Assembly (NCBI GenBank): GCA_965217175.1
Contig: OZ244251.1
Coordinates: 124,001 to 188,000 of the forward strand
Reading direction: 5' to 3'
From: Bin87 sp965217175
GTDB lineage: Bacteria > Chloroflexota > Dehalococcoidia > Lucifugimonadales > UBA3495
Length of the DNA: 64,000 nucleotides
Positions 18,652 through 27,393 of the stretch are shown one piece after another; the stretch's first letter is position 1, and every line of letters starts with the position of its first letter. Position numbers and translations under genes: made by a program. The notes under the pieces were generated by a model, which was not told the origin of the DNA, made no database searches, and saw only the letters and a list, made by a program, of their open reading frames with translations.

Positions 18652-19611
18652 TCAGACTTTTGCGGCGACCTGGGTGGTGAAATCCTCCAGATGACCCAGG
18701 GTTTCTTCCAGATTGCCATCTCCGCTGAGCCGGGCGATATCCAGCACCAGGTAGCTGACGCCCATATCCTGATACTGGCGGATATCTCCGGCGATCTGCT
18801 CGCTGCTGCCCGTGAAACGGGTACGCTCGCTGCTCGTATCGGCGCCAGTGATGCGGTAGTCGTGGCTCCGGTAAATAATCTGGATTTCTTCGGGGTTGCG
18901 ACCGGCGCGTTCAGCGGTGCGGCGGAGACGATCCATACCTTGCTGCAGTGCATCGGGCGTGCCCACCGGGAACGACGGGTTGTTGCCGATGGGATACCAA
19001 CCATCGCACAGAGTGGCGGCGCGACGGATGGCCGGCCGGCTTTCTCCCCCGACCCACAGGGGCGGATGTGGCTTTTGCACCGGCTTGGGGAGGAAATTGA
19101 TATCAGAAAAACTGACGTACTTACCCTCGAACGTGGGGTTGTCAGACGTCCATAGCTCCTTGAACGCGCGGATATATTCATCGGTGACGGCGCCGCGTTC
19201 ATCAAATGGTTCGCAACCAACAGCCTCGAACTCTTCACGCATCCAGCCCACGCCCACTCCGATGATGAGTCGGCCGCCGGACAGGTAATCCAGGGTCGCC
19301 AGCGATTTGGCGGCAATAATCGGGTTGCGATGGGGCACGATTAGCACCGAGGTGGCCAGTCGGATTTTTTCGGTGCAGCCGGCCATGAAGGCCAGGGCGG
19401 TGATTTGCTCCATGGACTGACCCGTTGTTGACCCGGGAAACTCGCCGGTTTGGGTGTATGGATATTCGGACGAAATGCTGTGGGGAACGAGGATGTGATC
19501 TCCAAGAGAGATGGAATCGAAGCCCAACGCCTCACCGCGTTGCGCGATGGTGGCCAGGTTGTCGGGGTTTGCCAGAGGGCCGCGCCCCGGCAGGGTGAAT
19601 CCGTACTGCAT
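18652..19611 (-). CDS. LLM class F420/flavin-dependent oxidoreductase
   Basis: A 319-residue luciferase-fold protein. The start is supported by CAGGAG ahead of ATG 19611. Diagnostic segments are ALGFDSISLGDHILVP, IRLATSVLIVPHRNPI, SGGRLIIGVGVGWMREEFEA, PVQKPHPPLWVGGES and CDGWYPIG. This pattern is typical of the probable-F420-dependent branch rather than of the alkane-type monooxygenase at 3360. It lies 29 bases after the SDR gene, which implies an operon HD protein - SDR - this enzyme - kinase. The substrate is unknown. Confidence 0.92.
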   Translation of the reverse strand: MQYGFTLPGRGPLANPDNLATIAQRGEALGFDSISLGDHILVPHSISSEYPYTQTGEFPGSTTGQSMEQITALAFMAGCTEKIRLATSVLIVPHRNPIIAAKSLATLDYLSGGRLIIGVGVGWMREEFEAVGCEPFDERGAVTDEYIRAFKELWTSDNPTFEGKYVSFSDINFLPKPVQKPHPPLWVGGESRPAIRRAATLCDGWYPIGNNPSFPVGTPDALQQGMDRLRRTAERAGRNPEEIQIIYRSHDYRITGADTSSERTRFTGSSEQIAGDIRQYQDMGVSYLVLDIARLSGDGNLEETLGHLEDFTTQVAAKV

Positions 19612-19640
19612 TTGAGAGCTCCTGCGATTGGTAAATCTGG

Positions 19641-20489
19641 TCAGTGGAACAACAGGCCGCCGTTGACGTTGTATGACTGGCCGGTGATGAATTCGGAGTC
19701 AGGGCCGGCGAGAAAGGAAACGAGGTTGGCTACGTCCCCAGCCTCGGCGATGCGTCCCAACGGGGTGCGTTCGCCGGATGCGGACACAATTTGGGCCCGA
19801 AACTGCTCTTGGGTCAATCCGCGCTGGGCAGCCTGGTCGCGTTCCCAATAACTCATCCGGTCGGTGTTGATGGGGCCGGGGCACACCGCGTTGACGGTAA
19901 TGCCGTGGGCCGCCAGATCCAGCGCCGAAGCCTGGGTCAATCCTATGACGGCAAATTTGCTGGAAGAATAGGCGGCGCCATCCGCGCTGGCCTGCTTGCC
20001 GGCGTTGCTGGCGATATTGACGATCCGCCCACCGTTGCCCATGCGCACCATCTCGCGGCCGGCGAATTTGGTGCACAGGAAAACGGCGGTGGTGTTGATG
20101 GACAGAAAGTGATGCCAAACGTCTTCATCCAGCTCGGTAACCGGAACCTTGTCCCGGCCAATAACGGCGCGGGCGTTGTTGACCATAATGTCCAGGCGGC
20201 CGAAATGATCCACCGCCTGCGCTACCAGATCCTCGATCTGTTGGCTTTCGGAGAGGTCGGCGTAAATCGGTAGCACGCGGCGTCCCAAACCACGCACTTC
20301 GTCGGCCACGCTGTCGATGGACTGCCACTCGGAGCGAACCTCGCCAGGAGGCAGGTCGTCTGCCGGGCGCCGAATATCGGTAATTGCTACGTCAGCACCT
20401 TGGGACGCCAGCTTCAGGGCGGTGGCACGACCCACGCCGCGCATACCGCCGGCGCCGGTCACCAGTGCTACTTTGCCTTCCAGGGTCAT
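19641..20489 (-). CDS. Short-chain dehydrogenase/reductase (classical SDR)
   Basis: A 282-residue classical SDR. The cofactor motif is a slightly expanded VTGAGGMRGVGRA near residues 10-22, then ITDIRR (an acidic residue at the end of the second strand suggests NAD preference), MVNNARA, the catalytic Ser in VNIASNAG, and Tyr/Lys in YSSSKFA. The C-terminus ends GQSYNVNGG, usual for the family. GAGGT precedes ATG 20489. It sits between the HD protein (57 bases upstream) and the F420/flavin oxidoreductase (29 bases downstream) and is probably cotranscribed with them. Confidence 0.93.
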   Translation of the reverse strand: MTLEGKVALVTGAGGMRGVGRATALKLASQGADVAITDIRRPADDLPPGEVRSEWQSIDSVADEVRGLGRRVLPIYADLSESQQIEDLVAQAVDHFGRLDIMVNNARAVIGRDKVPVTELDEDVWHHFLSINTTAVFLCTKFAGREMVRMGNGGRIVNIASNAGKQASADGAAYSSSKFAVIGLTQASALDLAAHGITVNAVCPGPINTDRMSYWERDQAAQRGLTQEQFRAQIVSASGERTPLGRIAEAGDVANLVSFLAGPDSEFITGQSYNVNGGLLFH

Positions 20490-20545
20490 GGTTGGTTACC
20501 TCGTGTGGGGTTGTGGTGGTTTGCGGGGTCGTATCGAAACGGAAT

Positions 20546-21139
20546 TCAGGCCACCGTGCTGAACGGTTGGCGTGCAAAAATGCGGCGCACCATGGGCTCA
20601 AAGAATGCCAGTGGGAGGGACTGAAAAGCCGGATCGAATGATGGCTGATCCCACCGGTGGCAGAAATCTACCGCCGCCTGATACCAGGGATGGTCGATGT
20701 AGCGATCGCGGGCATGGCGGTCGCCGCCGTGATGGTGCGCGTAGTAGTAACTCTGGAACAGGCCGTGTTGCCGGACAATCCACCAGGTTTCCTCGGACAC
20801 GTACGGCCGAAGCACCGCGGCGGCCAGCTCACTGTGGTTGTGGGGTGACAGCAAGTCGCCGATGTCGTGGAGCAGGGCAGCGACGACCATTTCCTCGTCG
20901 GCGTGGTCCAGATGCGCCCTGGTGGCCGTTTGCAGCGAATGTTCCAACCGGTCAACCTGGTATCCGCCCAACGATCCCGCCAGGCCGCGCAGCTGGTCCA
21001 GTACCCGTTCGGCAGCGCCGGCCGCGAATTCCGCCTCCAGCCGCTCCAGCAGCTCGTAGTCTTCGCGGGTTCCAGACGCCATGCTGGTAAAGGAAACCGT
21101 ATTGGCAACCCCGGCGCCGGGCCGGATTTCATCGCTCAT
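20546..21139 (-). CDS. HD-domain protein, PhnZ-like
   Basis: ATG 21139 gives 197 residues; longer in-frame starts would run into the divergent SDR gene. The HD fold is visible as QVDRLEHSLQTATRA (His67), AALLHDIGDLL (His91-Asp92), His100/His102, and a downstream RQHGLFQSYYY segment with His125. The order RLEHSLQ ... HDIG ... H matches PhnZ-type proteins, in which an HD fold carries a mixed-valence di-iron centre that oxidatively cleaves aminohydroxyphosphonates. A plain metal-dependent phosphohydrolase is also possible, and no phosphonate genes lie nearby. It is the first gene of the probable operon running to 17533. Confidence 0.8.
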   Translation of the reverse strand: MSDEIRPGAGVANTVSFTSMASGTREDYELLERLEAEFAAGAAERVLDQLRGLAGSLGGYQVDRLEHSLQTATRAHLDHADEEMVVAALLHDIGDLLSPHNHSELAAAVLRPYVSEETWWIVRQHGLFQSYYYAHHHGGDRHARDRYIDHPWYQAAVDFCHRWDQPSFDPAFQSLPLAFFEPMVRRIFARQPFSTVA

Positions 21140-21219
21140 GGGTACACTCCCATCGTGTAGTATGTAGCCGAATTGTACCACCGCGGTATTGACCCACGTT
21201 CCACCGGAGGAGGCACACC

Positions 21220-22107
21220 ATGGTTGACCAGAAGAAACTCGACGGGAGCGTGGCGTTGATAACCGGCGGTGGTCGTGGAATCGGACAGGCCATCGCAATG
21301 GCATACGCCGAGGCGGGAGCAAAACTTACCCTGGCAGCTCGCACCGACGCCGAATTGCAGGAAACGGCGCAGAGCATAACCGAAAGGTTCGGAACCGAGG
21401 TATTGACGGTAGTCGCCGACGTGACCAGCCGTCGCCAGATGGACAATGCGGTGGCCCGCACGCTGGACCGTTACGGCGCAATTGACGTGATGGTCAACAA
21501 CGCCGGAAACATCGGCCCCGTCGGTCGCCTGTGGGAAAACGATCCGGACGATTGGGCGCGAACCATCAACGTCCACCTGTTGGGGGTGTACTTCGGCTGC
21601 CGGGCGGTAATCCCGATCATGCTGGAGCAGGGTTCAGGCCGAATCGTGAACATGTCAGGCGTGGGCGGACCCAACGTTACCGCCTACGACGCTGCCAAGG
21701 TGGCCATCGTAAACCTCACCGAGAACCTGGCTCTGGAGTTGGCCGACACCTCCATAACCGTGAACGCCATCAGTCCCGGATCCATCCACACCCGCATGTG
21801 GGAAGAGACACGGGATCTGGCGAAAGAGATCGGCGACACCGCGATGTACGAGCGCGGTATTCAGGTGACTTCAGGAGAGGGCGCATCGATAGAACGTGCC
21901 GCGGCGCTGGCAGTATTCCTGGGTAGCGACGACTGCGGAACGCTGTCCGGCCGGCTGATACGCGCCTTCGCCGACCGCTTCGAGGACTTCCCTGCCAACA
22001 TTGACGCCATCATGGAGTCCGATGCTTACCAGTTGCGACGGGTTGATCCAGACCGACCCTTTCCTACTTCCCAGGCTTATCCCGACCTCCCCATAGCCGG
22101 GCCATAG
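21220..22107 (+). CDS. Short-chain dehydrogenase/reductase (classical SDR)
   Basis: A 295-residue classical SDR with GGAGGAGG just before ATG 21220. Motifs are ITGGGRGIGQAIA at residues 10-22, VADVTSR, MVNNAGNIGPVG, and the catalytic region IVNMSGVGGPNVTAYDAAK with Tyr-x3-Lys. The C-terminal part after SPGSIHTRMWEET is longer than in minimal SDRs. It is divergent from the HD-domain operon with only about 80 bases between starts, so the two probably share a regulatory region. It likely oxidises or reduces a small alcohol or ketone. Confidence 0.92.
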   Translation: MVDQKKLDGSVALITGGGRGIGQAIAMAYAEAGAKLTLAARTDAELQETAQSITERFGTEVLTVVADVTSRRQMDNAVARTLDRYGAIDVMVNNAGNIGPVGRLWENDPDDWARTINVHLLGVYFGCRAVIPIMLEQGSGRIVNMSGVGGPNVTAYDAAKVAIVNLTENLALELADTSITVNAISPGSIHTRMWEETRDLAKEIGDTAMYERGIQVTSGEGASIERAAALAVFLGSDDCGTLSGRLIRAFADRFEDFPANIDAIMESDAYQLRRVDPDRPFPTSQAYPDLPIAGP

Positions 22108-22120
22108 GACATTACGGGCC

Positions 22121-23437
22121 CTAATCGGCGGTTTCCCCGGCGATCGCGGCGGCGGCCGGATAAGTGGGAGGGCGGGCCAACAGCAGGGCAGCCGCAGTCA
22201 ACATCGCCAACATGGCGTACACAACAAAGGCGTAGGTGTACGAATGGGCAAACTGGAACACCAACCCGGACGACACGGCCCCGATAGCCTGCCCCAACGA
22301 AGTGAACGGCTCCGTAACACCGCGGATGGTCCCCAGGGACTGACGTCCGAAGAAATCAGCGTAGGCAACGGCGGGCACCACCAGGATGCCGGCCACGGCA
22401 ATCCCGAACAGGCCCGCCGCGGTAAACCCCAACAATACGTTGTCGGCGACTACGAACAGACCCAGGGCCAACGCCATTACCAGAGCCACTATGGCGTAGG
22501 TGTAAGAAACTCGCAGCTTCTCAACCACCCGGCCCCATAAAAGGCTGCCCAACCCGGTGCCGGCCGCATTGACGACGATACTCAACTGCGACAACGTGAG
22601 GTCGATGCCACGAGATCGCAGCAGATCGGCCTGATAAACGTTGGTGCCCGACTGCAGCAGGAAAAGAAACCCGGTACCGATGGCCAAAACCCAAAGGGCC
22701 GGCGTTCGCAGGGCCTGTCGCGTTGTCCATTGCGGTTCGGTGTCCACCGGAGCCGCTGTCGCACTACCGGCGGCGTTGGCATCGGGAACAGCGCCGTCCG
22801 GGAGATCGCCATCAGGAAGCATTCCGACGTCCTCAGGCCGCTGTGCGATCAGCAATGCCGCCGGAGCCAGCGCGATTGCGTACACCATGAGTCCCAGCAC
22901 GATCCACGCCGTTTGCCAACTGTACGCATAACTCAACCAGGTGGCCACCAGCGGAAATAACGCCATGCCCCCCGAGTGGGACAAGAACAGCAGCCCGGTG
23001 GCTCGGCCGCGCTGCTTGACAAACCAGCGCCCGACCACGGTTGCCGGACCCACGTTCAGCGGACTGCTGAACATGATGCGCCCGATGGCCATGGCAGCAT
23101 AGAAGATTGCGATGTGCACTTCGAGCCAGGCCAGCGCCATAGTGCTGAGACCGATGATGACCAGCGACAACACCAGCACGACCCGGGCTCCGAACTTGTC
23201 GATGGCCCAACCGAAGGGAGGCGATGCGCCGGTGGCCAACAAACCTCCGACGGCGGCTGCGCCACCTACGATGGCACGGCTCCATCCGGTATCTTCCGCG
23301 ATCAGGGGCACGAAGACGGCGAAGGTGAGGCTGCCGGCGGCGTTTCGCACCACCATGCTGCTGCCGGCGGCTCCGAGAACTATCCAACCATAGTAGAAGG
23401 GTGTGTTTCGGGATATGAAGGCGATTAGAAGGTGCAT
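22121..23437 (-). CDS. MFS transporter, oxalate/formate antiporter-like
   Basis: A 438-residue membrane protein with about 12 hydrophobic helices in two halves separated by a charged, Ala/Asp-rich loop near residues 205-235. The opening YYGWIVLGAAGSSM, followed by FAVFVPLIAEDTGWSRA and the loop GWAIDKFGARVVL, is the pattern of the OFA (oxalate:formate antiporter) and monocarboxylate-like MFS branch. It probably moves an organic anion across the inner membrane. It converges with the SDR gene at its 3' end, with only 13 bases between stops. The ribosome binding site is weak. Confidence 0.9.
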   Translation of the reverse strand: MHLLIAFISRNTPFYYGWIVLGAAGSSMVVRNAAGSLTFAVFVPLIAEDTGWSRAIVGGAAAVGGLLATGASPPFGWAIDKFGARVVLVLSLVIIGLSTMALAWLEVHIAIFYAAMAIGRIMFSSPLNVGPATVVGRWFVKQRGRATGLLFLSHSGGMALFPLVATWLSYAYSWQTAWIVLGLMVYAIALAPAALLIAQRPEDVGMLPDGDLPDGAVPDANAAGSATAAPVDTEPQWTTRQALRTPALWVLAIGTGFLFLLQSGTNVYQADLLRSRGIDLTLSQLSIVVNAAGTGLGSLLWGRVVEKLRVSYTYAIVALVMALALGLFVVADNVLLGFTAAGLFGIAVAGILVVPAVAYADFFGRQSLGTIRGVTEPFTSLGQAIGAVSSGLVFQFAHSYTYAFVVYAMLAMLTAAALLLARPPTYPAAAAIAGETAD

Positions 23438-23688
23438 ATCAGAAATTGGCCTTGATTCCTGCTACGCCACGATGGAGTCGTCGCGTAAATCCGCCCAAGA
23501 TTCTACACCCTCTCGTGCGCTGACCACCGGCGGCAACAGACGCATTCGATAAATCGACCGGTAAATTCAACGGCGAACCCACAACGCTGTGGCGGGACGA
23601 ACACGCGCCCGACGTAACTCATGCCCCACGGCGACCTGCCCTCCTCAGCGGTGTGAACCCTGCCGGGCGCACGGTAGCCATCGCCGCA

Positions 23689-25122
23689 TCAGGTTCTCGC
23701 CCAGAAATCCGGCGGAAAGGCTATTTGAGCCTCATTGGGCGGGAGCAGATAGGATTGCAACGCCACAAAATCAATGCAGTCGCTTTCGTCACCGGAACAA
23801 CGCCATGAATGTGCATAGGGATGGCACTTCAGGTGTTGCACAGTCTCACCACATGTAGGGAGGGTCGCCTTTTCTTTCGCCATTACAAGATCATGACGGT
23901 TCTGTAACTGCACGAAGTACGGAGAATGAGTCGTGACAATCACCTGGCGCAGCGGGTTGTCCAGGTCTACTTTCAGTTGTGGGTCAACAGCAATGTCGAG
24001 CAATAGCTGGTTCATGGCAGACAGTTTTTGCGGGTGTATACCGTTTTCGGGTTCTTCCATGCAATAGAGTCCGGAAGTATTAGAGGCTTCCTCGATTGCA
24101 ACCAGCGCCAGGAACCGCAGGGTGCCGTCGGATATCGAGTTGGCTCCCAAACGAACGCCGGACGGTTCCTCCATCTCCAACGACAGCAATTGCCTCACAT
24201 CGTCGCGCAATACGCGGACAGTACGCACCGGAACAAAGTCAGCCAATCGGCTGGCTACTATTTCAAAAATCCGGGCGTTATCGGCATCTTCGCCACGCAC
24301 ACTTCCAGCCAGGTGTTGCAACGTAGCTGGGATGTGCCCTCCGTTGGCTGTAATGCCAGGTTTGTCGGTGAAGCGGTCGGGCCGGCGCATGATCGAGGGT
24401 TCCAGCGCCAGGATACGCCAGTTTTGCATCTCGCGTCGGGCCGCCAGTATCGTCGGAGTGGCCGCTGTGTTCTCCGTGCCGATGATGGTCCGCGTCGCCC
24501 CTTCGGCCGGCGCCGGGCGACCGCGTCCGTAAGATCCGCCGTCCTGATGCACCGTGATGGCAGCCTGTCCGGTTTTTTCATCTGCATGGGTCGAAACATA
24601 CCCGGATTGGCTATGCCGGTTGTTATACACGACGCTGTCGCGGAATCTGCTTTTGTTATGCGGGAATTTCAGATGACGGGACGCGCGTCCCGTGGTGATG
24701 GGGCGAAGTTCCTCGCGCTCCAAACGCAGGCCACCCAGGGGGCCAGCCTGCGCCGAGGGTGGTATATGGCGGAAGGCGACTTCGTAACGCAAAAAGGAAG
24801 AAGACGGTTCCACCGTTCGCCCAAAATCGTCCGAAACCTCTCGATCCACCAACATCTCCACGGCGAACTCAATGCGTTGAGTTTGAGCGCCACCTCCCGA
24901 GAAAAACAGGTCGCTAATGTCGCCCGTATCCTCCGCCACATTTCGCAATCGCAAAGCGGCCTGATTGATGGTGTGGTCCGTGAGCAACGACAAGAACTTG
25001 ATGGCGTCGAAGATGTTTGACTTTCCAACGCCATTGGGCCCGGCGATGCAGGTGTACGGGCCAAAATCCAACGCGAAATTGACCAGATTTTTGAACCCGT
25101 TAACTTCCAGCCTGGTCAGCAT
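23689..25122 (-). CDS. AAA ATPase of the RecF/SMC-like (AAA_21) group
   Basis: A 477-residue protein from ATG 25122, which is preceded by GGATGGAGGG. The N-terminus LTRLEVNGFKNL with Walker A GPNGVGKSN (28-36) is typical of RecF/OLD-like ATPases. Later come the signature-like SDGTLRFLALVAI, Walker B LYCMEEPENGIHP and the switch VIVTTHSPYFV. No TOPRIM nuclease domain follows and no nuclease gene is adjacent, so assignment to an OLD or Septu-type defence system is not supported. It stands alone, with a 122-bp palindrome-ended repeat just upstream of its start. The role could be DNA repair, defence or regulation. Confidence 0.87.
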   Translation of the reverse strand: MLTRLEVNGFKNLVNFALDFGPYTCIAGPNGVGKSNIFDAIKFLSLLTDHTINQAALRLRNVAEDTGDISDLFFSGGGAQTQRIEFAVEMLVDREVSDDFGRTVEPSSSFLRYEVAFRHIPPSAQAGPLGGLRLEREELRPITTGRASRHLKFPHNKSRFRDSVVYNNRHSQSGYVSTHADEKTGQAAITVHQDGGSYGRGRPAPAEGATRTIIGTENTAATPTILAARREMQNWRILALEPSIMRRPDRFTDKPGITANGGHIPATLQHLAGSVRGEDADNARIFEIVASRLADFVPVRTVRVLRDDVRQLLSLEMEEPSGVRLGANSISDGTLRFLALVAIEEASNTSGLYCMEEPENGIHPQKLSAMNQLLLDIAVDPQLKVDLDNPLRQVIVTTHSPYFVQLQNRHDLVMAKEKATLPTCGETVQHLKCHPYAHSWRCSGDESDCIDFVALQSYLLPPNEAQIAFPPDFWART

Positions 25123-25226
25123 GTTGGACCCTCCATCCGGTGTAAACCGGTGTTCCGGCCATTTTAGCACGCAGACCTGCCGGGATTTGACCCGGCGCCT
25201 ACCCGCACCCTTGCCCCAATTTAATC

Positions 25227-25348
25227 TGTCATTGCGAGGAGCATAACGACGTGACAATAGCGATGAGGTTGAACTCACGTCGGCGAACCGCCGTTGCTAC
25301 GGTGACAAGGTTGCCAACTCCTGCATCGAGTACGCGGTCGCAATGACA
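25227..25348 (+). repeat. 122-bp repeat with 11-bp terminal inverted repeats (copy 1)
   Basis: The element begins TGTCATTGCGA and ends with its exact reverse complement TCGCAATGACA. A second copy of identical length lies at 44864-44985, and a rearranged inverted copy at 46004-46205. All copies carry AAGTGGGT[A/G]CGC directly outside one end. The size, the inverted ends and the lack of an ORF resemble a MITE or REP-type palindromic repeat. It fills most of the gap between the ATPase and glycosidase genes. Confidence 0.85.
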
Positions 25349-25370
25349 AAGTGGGTACGCAGGAGGGTGC

Positions 25371-27128
25371 CTACCTGGAGGCGCCAGTCAGATATTGGTG
25401 CATCTCGCAGGCGAACCAGAGGGCCATGCTGCCGGTGCGGTCGTCGTAGCCGTTGACGGCAGTGCGATTCAGGTAGGCCGGAATGTCTGGCATGACGCCG
25501 GTGCTGATACAACCGTCCACCACGCCGCCGACTTCGTCGATGCGCTCACGCAACGCACGCCAGCAGGCAGTAAGGCCACGACCATACCCAGCTTCTTCAT
25601 CAGCCGGCAGCCAGCCGCTGCGCAACCCGCGGGCCAGCGCGTAGCCCACCATGCTGGTCGATGTGAGCTCGCCCCAGGCTCCGGGGACATCGACCAGCTC
25701 CCCGAACGTGCCCCAGGGTTGCTGGACCCTTAACAGGGCGTCCAGGTGGTTGCGGTGCCTTCGCAAAAGCTCGGGCCGGGCCGGGTGATCATTGGGCAGG
25801 TAGGTCAGGGCCTCGGCGTAGCCCAGGGCCGCAAATCCGTTGCCACGGCTCCAGTAGTACGGGGCGGAACGGGCGTGCCAGAACAGGCCGTTGTCCTGCT
25901 GTACGTCACCGCCGTCAACGAGGAAGTTGGCCAGCATATCAGCGTACCTGGCGTCGACGCTGATTCGATGCGCGCGACCCAGCATCGCGCCGGTCATGAA
26001 CATATCCTCAACGCGGAAATCGGGGTCGCAGGGGGCAGGAGCTTCACCCAACCCACGGGACGAGAACCGATCGGCGGCGTTGAAGAACAGCTGCCGATAA
26101 CGATCATCGCCCGTCACGTCGGCCTGCCGCGCCGACCATACCACCCCGGTGAGGGCAGCGCCTCCAGCGTTGTCCAGGTATTTCGCCGGGTCGGCGATGA
26201 TCGGTTCCACCAGGTTCGCGATCTCGGCAGTCGGGTCGGGATAGGTATCGTCGAGGGCAGCCAGACGCAGGCGGCCGCTGATTCCGACGCCCTGGGTATA
26301 GTTGACCGGGTCCAGCACATGGCCGTAGCGCCCGGCCAGGATATTGGCAAGGGCGAGCGGAGAGCGGGATCGGCGGGCATCCAGGGCGAGTCGGCCGGCG
26401 GAGGGCGGTATGTCTGCACCCCTGCCGGTAAGCGCCCACAAATCGGTCAACGCATCGGTGAGTCCAGACCAGTGGGTGGTGAGACGGAGGGCAGGGATGC
26501 GGCCGGGGGCATCATCGGCGGGTTGGCCGAGGGCGGCGACCAGCGAGTCATCGTCGGACACATCGCCGGTTGTCAGGGCGGAGGCAACCGTAGAACCCAC
26601 GGCCACGGCGTTGGCTTCCCAACGCGGCGGGGCATTTTCCTCGTCGATCAACGCGACCTCTACAACCAGGTCGGGGGCTTCGTAGTTAATCCAGCGCCAC
26701 AGGTAGCGACGCTCCGGAGCGGTTTCGTCGAAATAAAACCCTTCCCGGGGTGGATAACCGGCGGTGAAGTCGATCCGTCGGTCACTACTGGCTTCCCAGT
26801 CACCGCCGGCCAGGGCGTCTGGATTGGCGGCGACGATTGCGGATAACGCAACCCCAGAGGCTCCGGAGGCTGCGGATTGGGTGAACCGATCCAGCGCAAC
26901 CAACAGGCGGGGCGTGTCGGAGGGGTTTCCCCGCAGTCCGGCGACGAGCAGCACGGCCGGCCGGTGGGAGTCCGTGGCGGACCCGAGGGTTCGGGTGTCC
27001 TGCAGGGCCAGGATGGGGCGAAGGGCGGGAGTAAGACCAATGGCGGCGGTTTGCCACCAGTCGGTATTGCGCTTTCGAACCAGATTGACCAGCGCAGCAT
27101 TAATATCGGTAGGGTGCATGGTAGACAT
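25371..27128 (-). CDS. GH88/GH105-like six-hairpin glycosidase with extra N-terminal domain
   Basis: From ATG 27128 the protein has 585 residues. The C-terminal half (about 310-585) looks like an unsaturated uronyl hydrolase (alpha6/alpha6 barrel): RVEDMFMTGAMLGR with the likely catalytic Asp375, LFWHAR (His418), and YYWSRGNGFAALG (427-435). Such enzymes remove unsaturated uronic residues left by polysaccharide lyases. The N-terminal 250 residues are unusual; PAVLLVAGLRGNPSDT, AIVAANPDAL and GYPPREGFYFDE loosely recall an M14/succinylglutamate-desuccinylase fold whose zinc ligands are missing. There is no signal peptide, so the substrate must be imported. No other polysaccharide genes are adjacent. 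Confidence 0.8.
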   Translation of the reverse strand: MSTMHPTDINAALVNLVRKRNTDWWQTAAIGLTPALRPILALQDTRTLGSATDSHRPAVLLVAGLRGNPSDTPRLLVALDRFTQSAASGASGVALSAIVAANPDALAGGDWEASSDRRIDFTAGYPPREGFYFDETAPERRYLWRWINYEAPDLVVEVALIDEENAPPRWEANAVAVGSTVASALTTGDVSDDDSLVAALGQPADDAPGRIPALRLTTHWSGLTDALTDLWALTGRGADIPPSAGRLALDARRSRSPLALANILAGRYGHVLDPVNYTQGVGISGRLRLAALDDTYPDPTAEIANLVEPIIADPAKYLDNAGGAALTGVVWSARQADVTGDDRYRQLFFNAADRFSSRGLGEAPAPCDPDFRVEDMFMTGAMLGRAHRISVDARYADMLANFLVDGGDVQQDNGLFWHARSAPYYWSRGNGFAALGYAEALTYLPNDHPARPELLRRHRNHLDALLRVQQPWGTFGELVDVPGAWGELTSTSMVGYALARGLRSGWLPADEEAGYGRGLTACWRALRERIDEVGGVVDGCISTGVMPDIPAYLNRTAVNGYDDRTGSMALWFACEMHQYLTGASR

Positions 27129-27393
27129 GGAGCAACTCTCGGCACGGGCAGATTGGGATGGAAACGAGGGTATCATAATCAACCAACCCGGTAGGATTTT
27201 CCGGTTGCGCTGCGCGGGAGGGATTGCCGAGTTGCTACGCCGTTCGGGTTGGGGATTTGTGGGCGCCCGAACGCTGTGCAGGGGGATTCCGCGCTGACAT
27301 GGCAGACCGGTTTTGACATGGGGGAGCGCCGGCGATACATTGGCGGCGACCGAACATCGTACTGGCCTCGTTTGGCAAGGGAGTTGGAGGGCT

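Noticed and set aside
23689..25122. ATPase considered as part of an OLD/Septu-type defence system
   Set aside because: No TOPRIM domain, nuclease or other defence gene is adjacent; only the ATPase can be supported.
25227..25348. Repeat considered as a CRISPR or tRNA-like element
   Set aside because: Copies are tens of kilobases apart with inverted ends and no spacer periodicity.
25746..26846. Plus-strand frame of 366 codons opposite the glycosidase
   Set aside because: Composition is Val/Gly-rich and motif-free, and it is fully antisense to a gene with GH105-type motifs.
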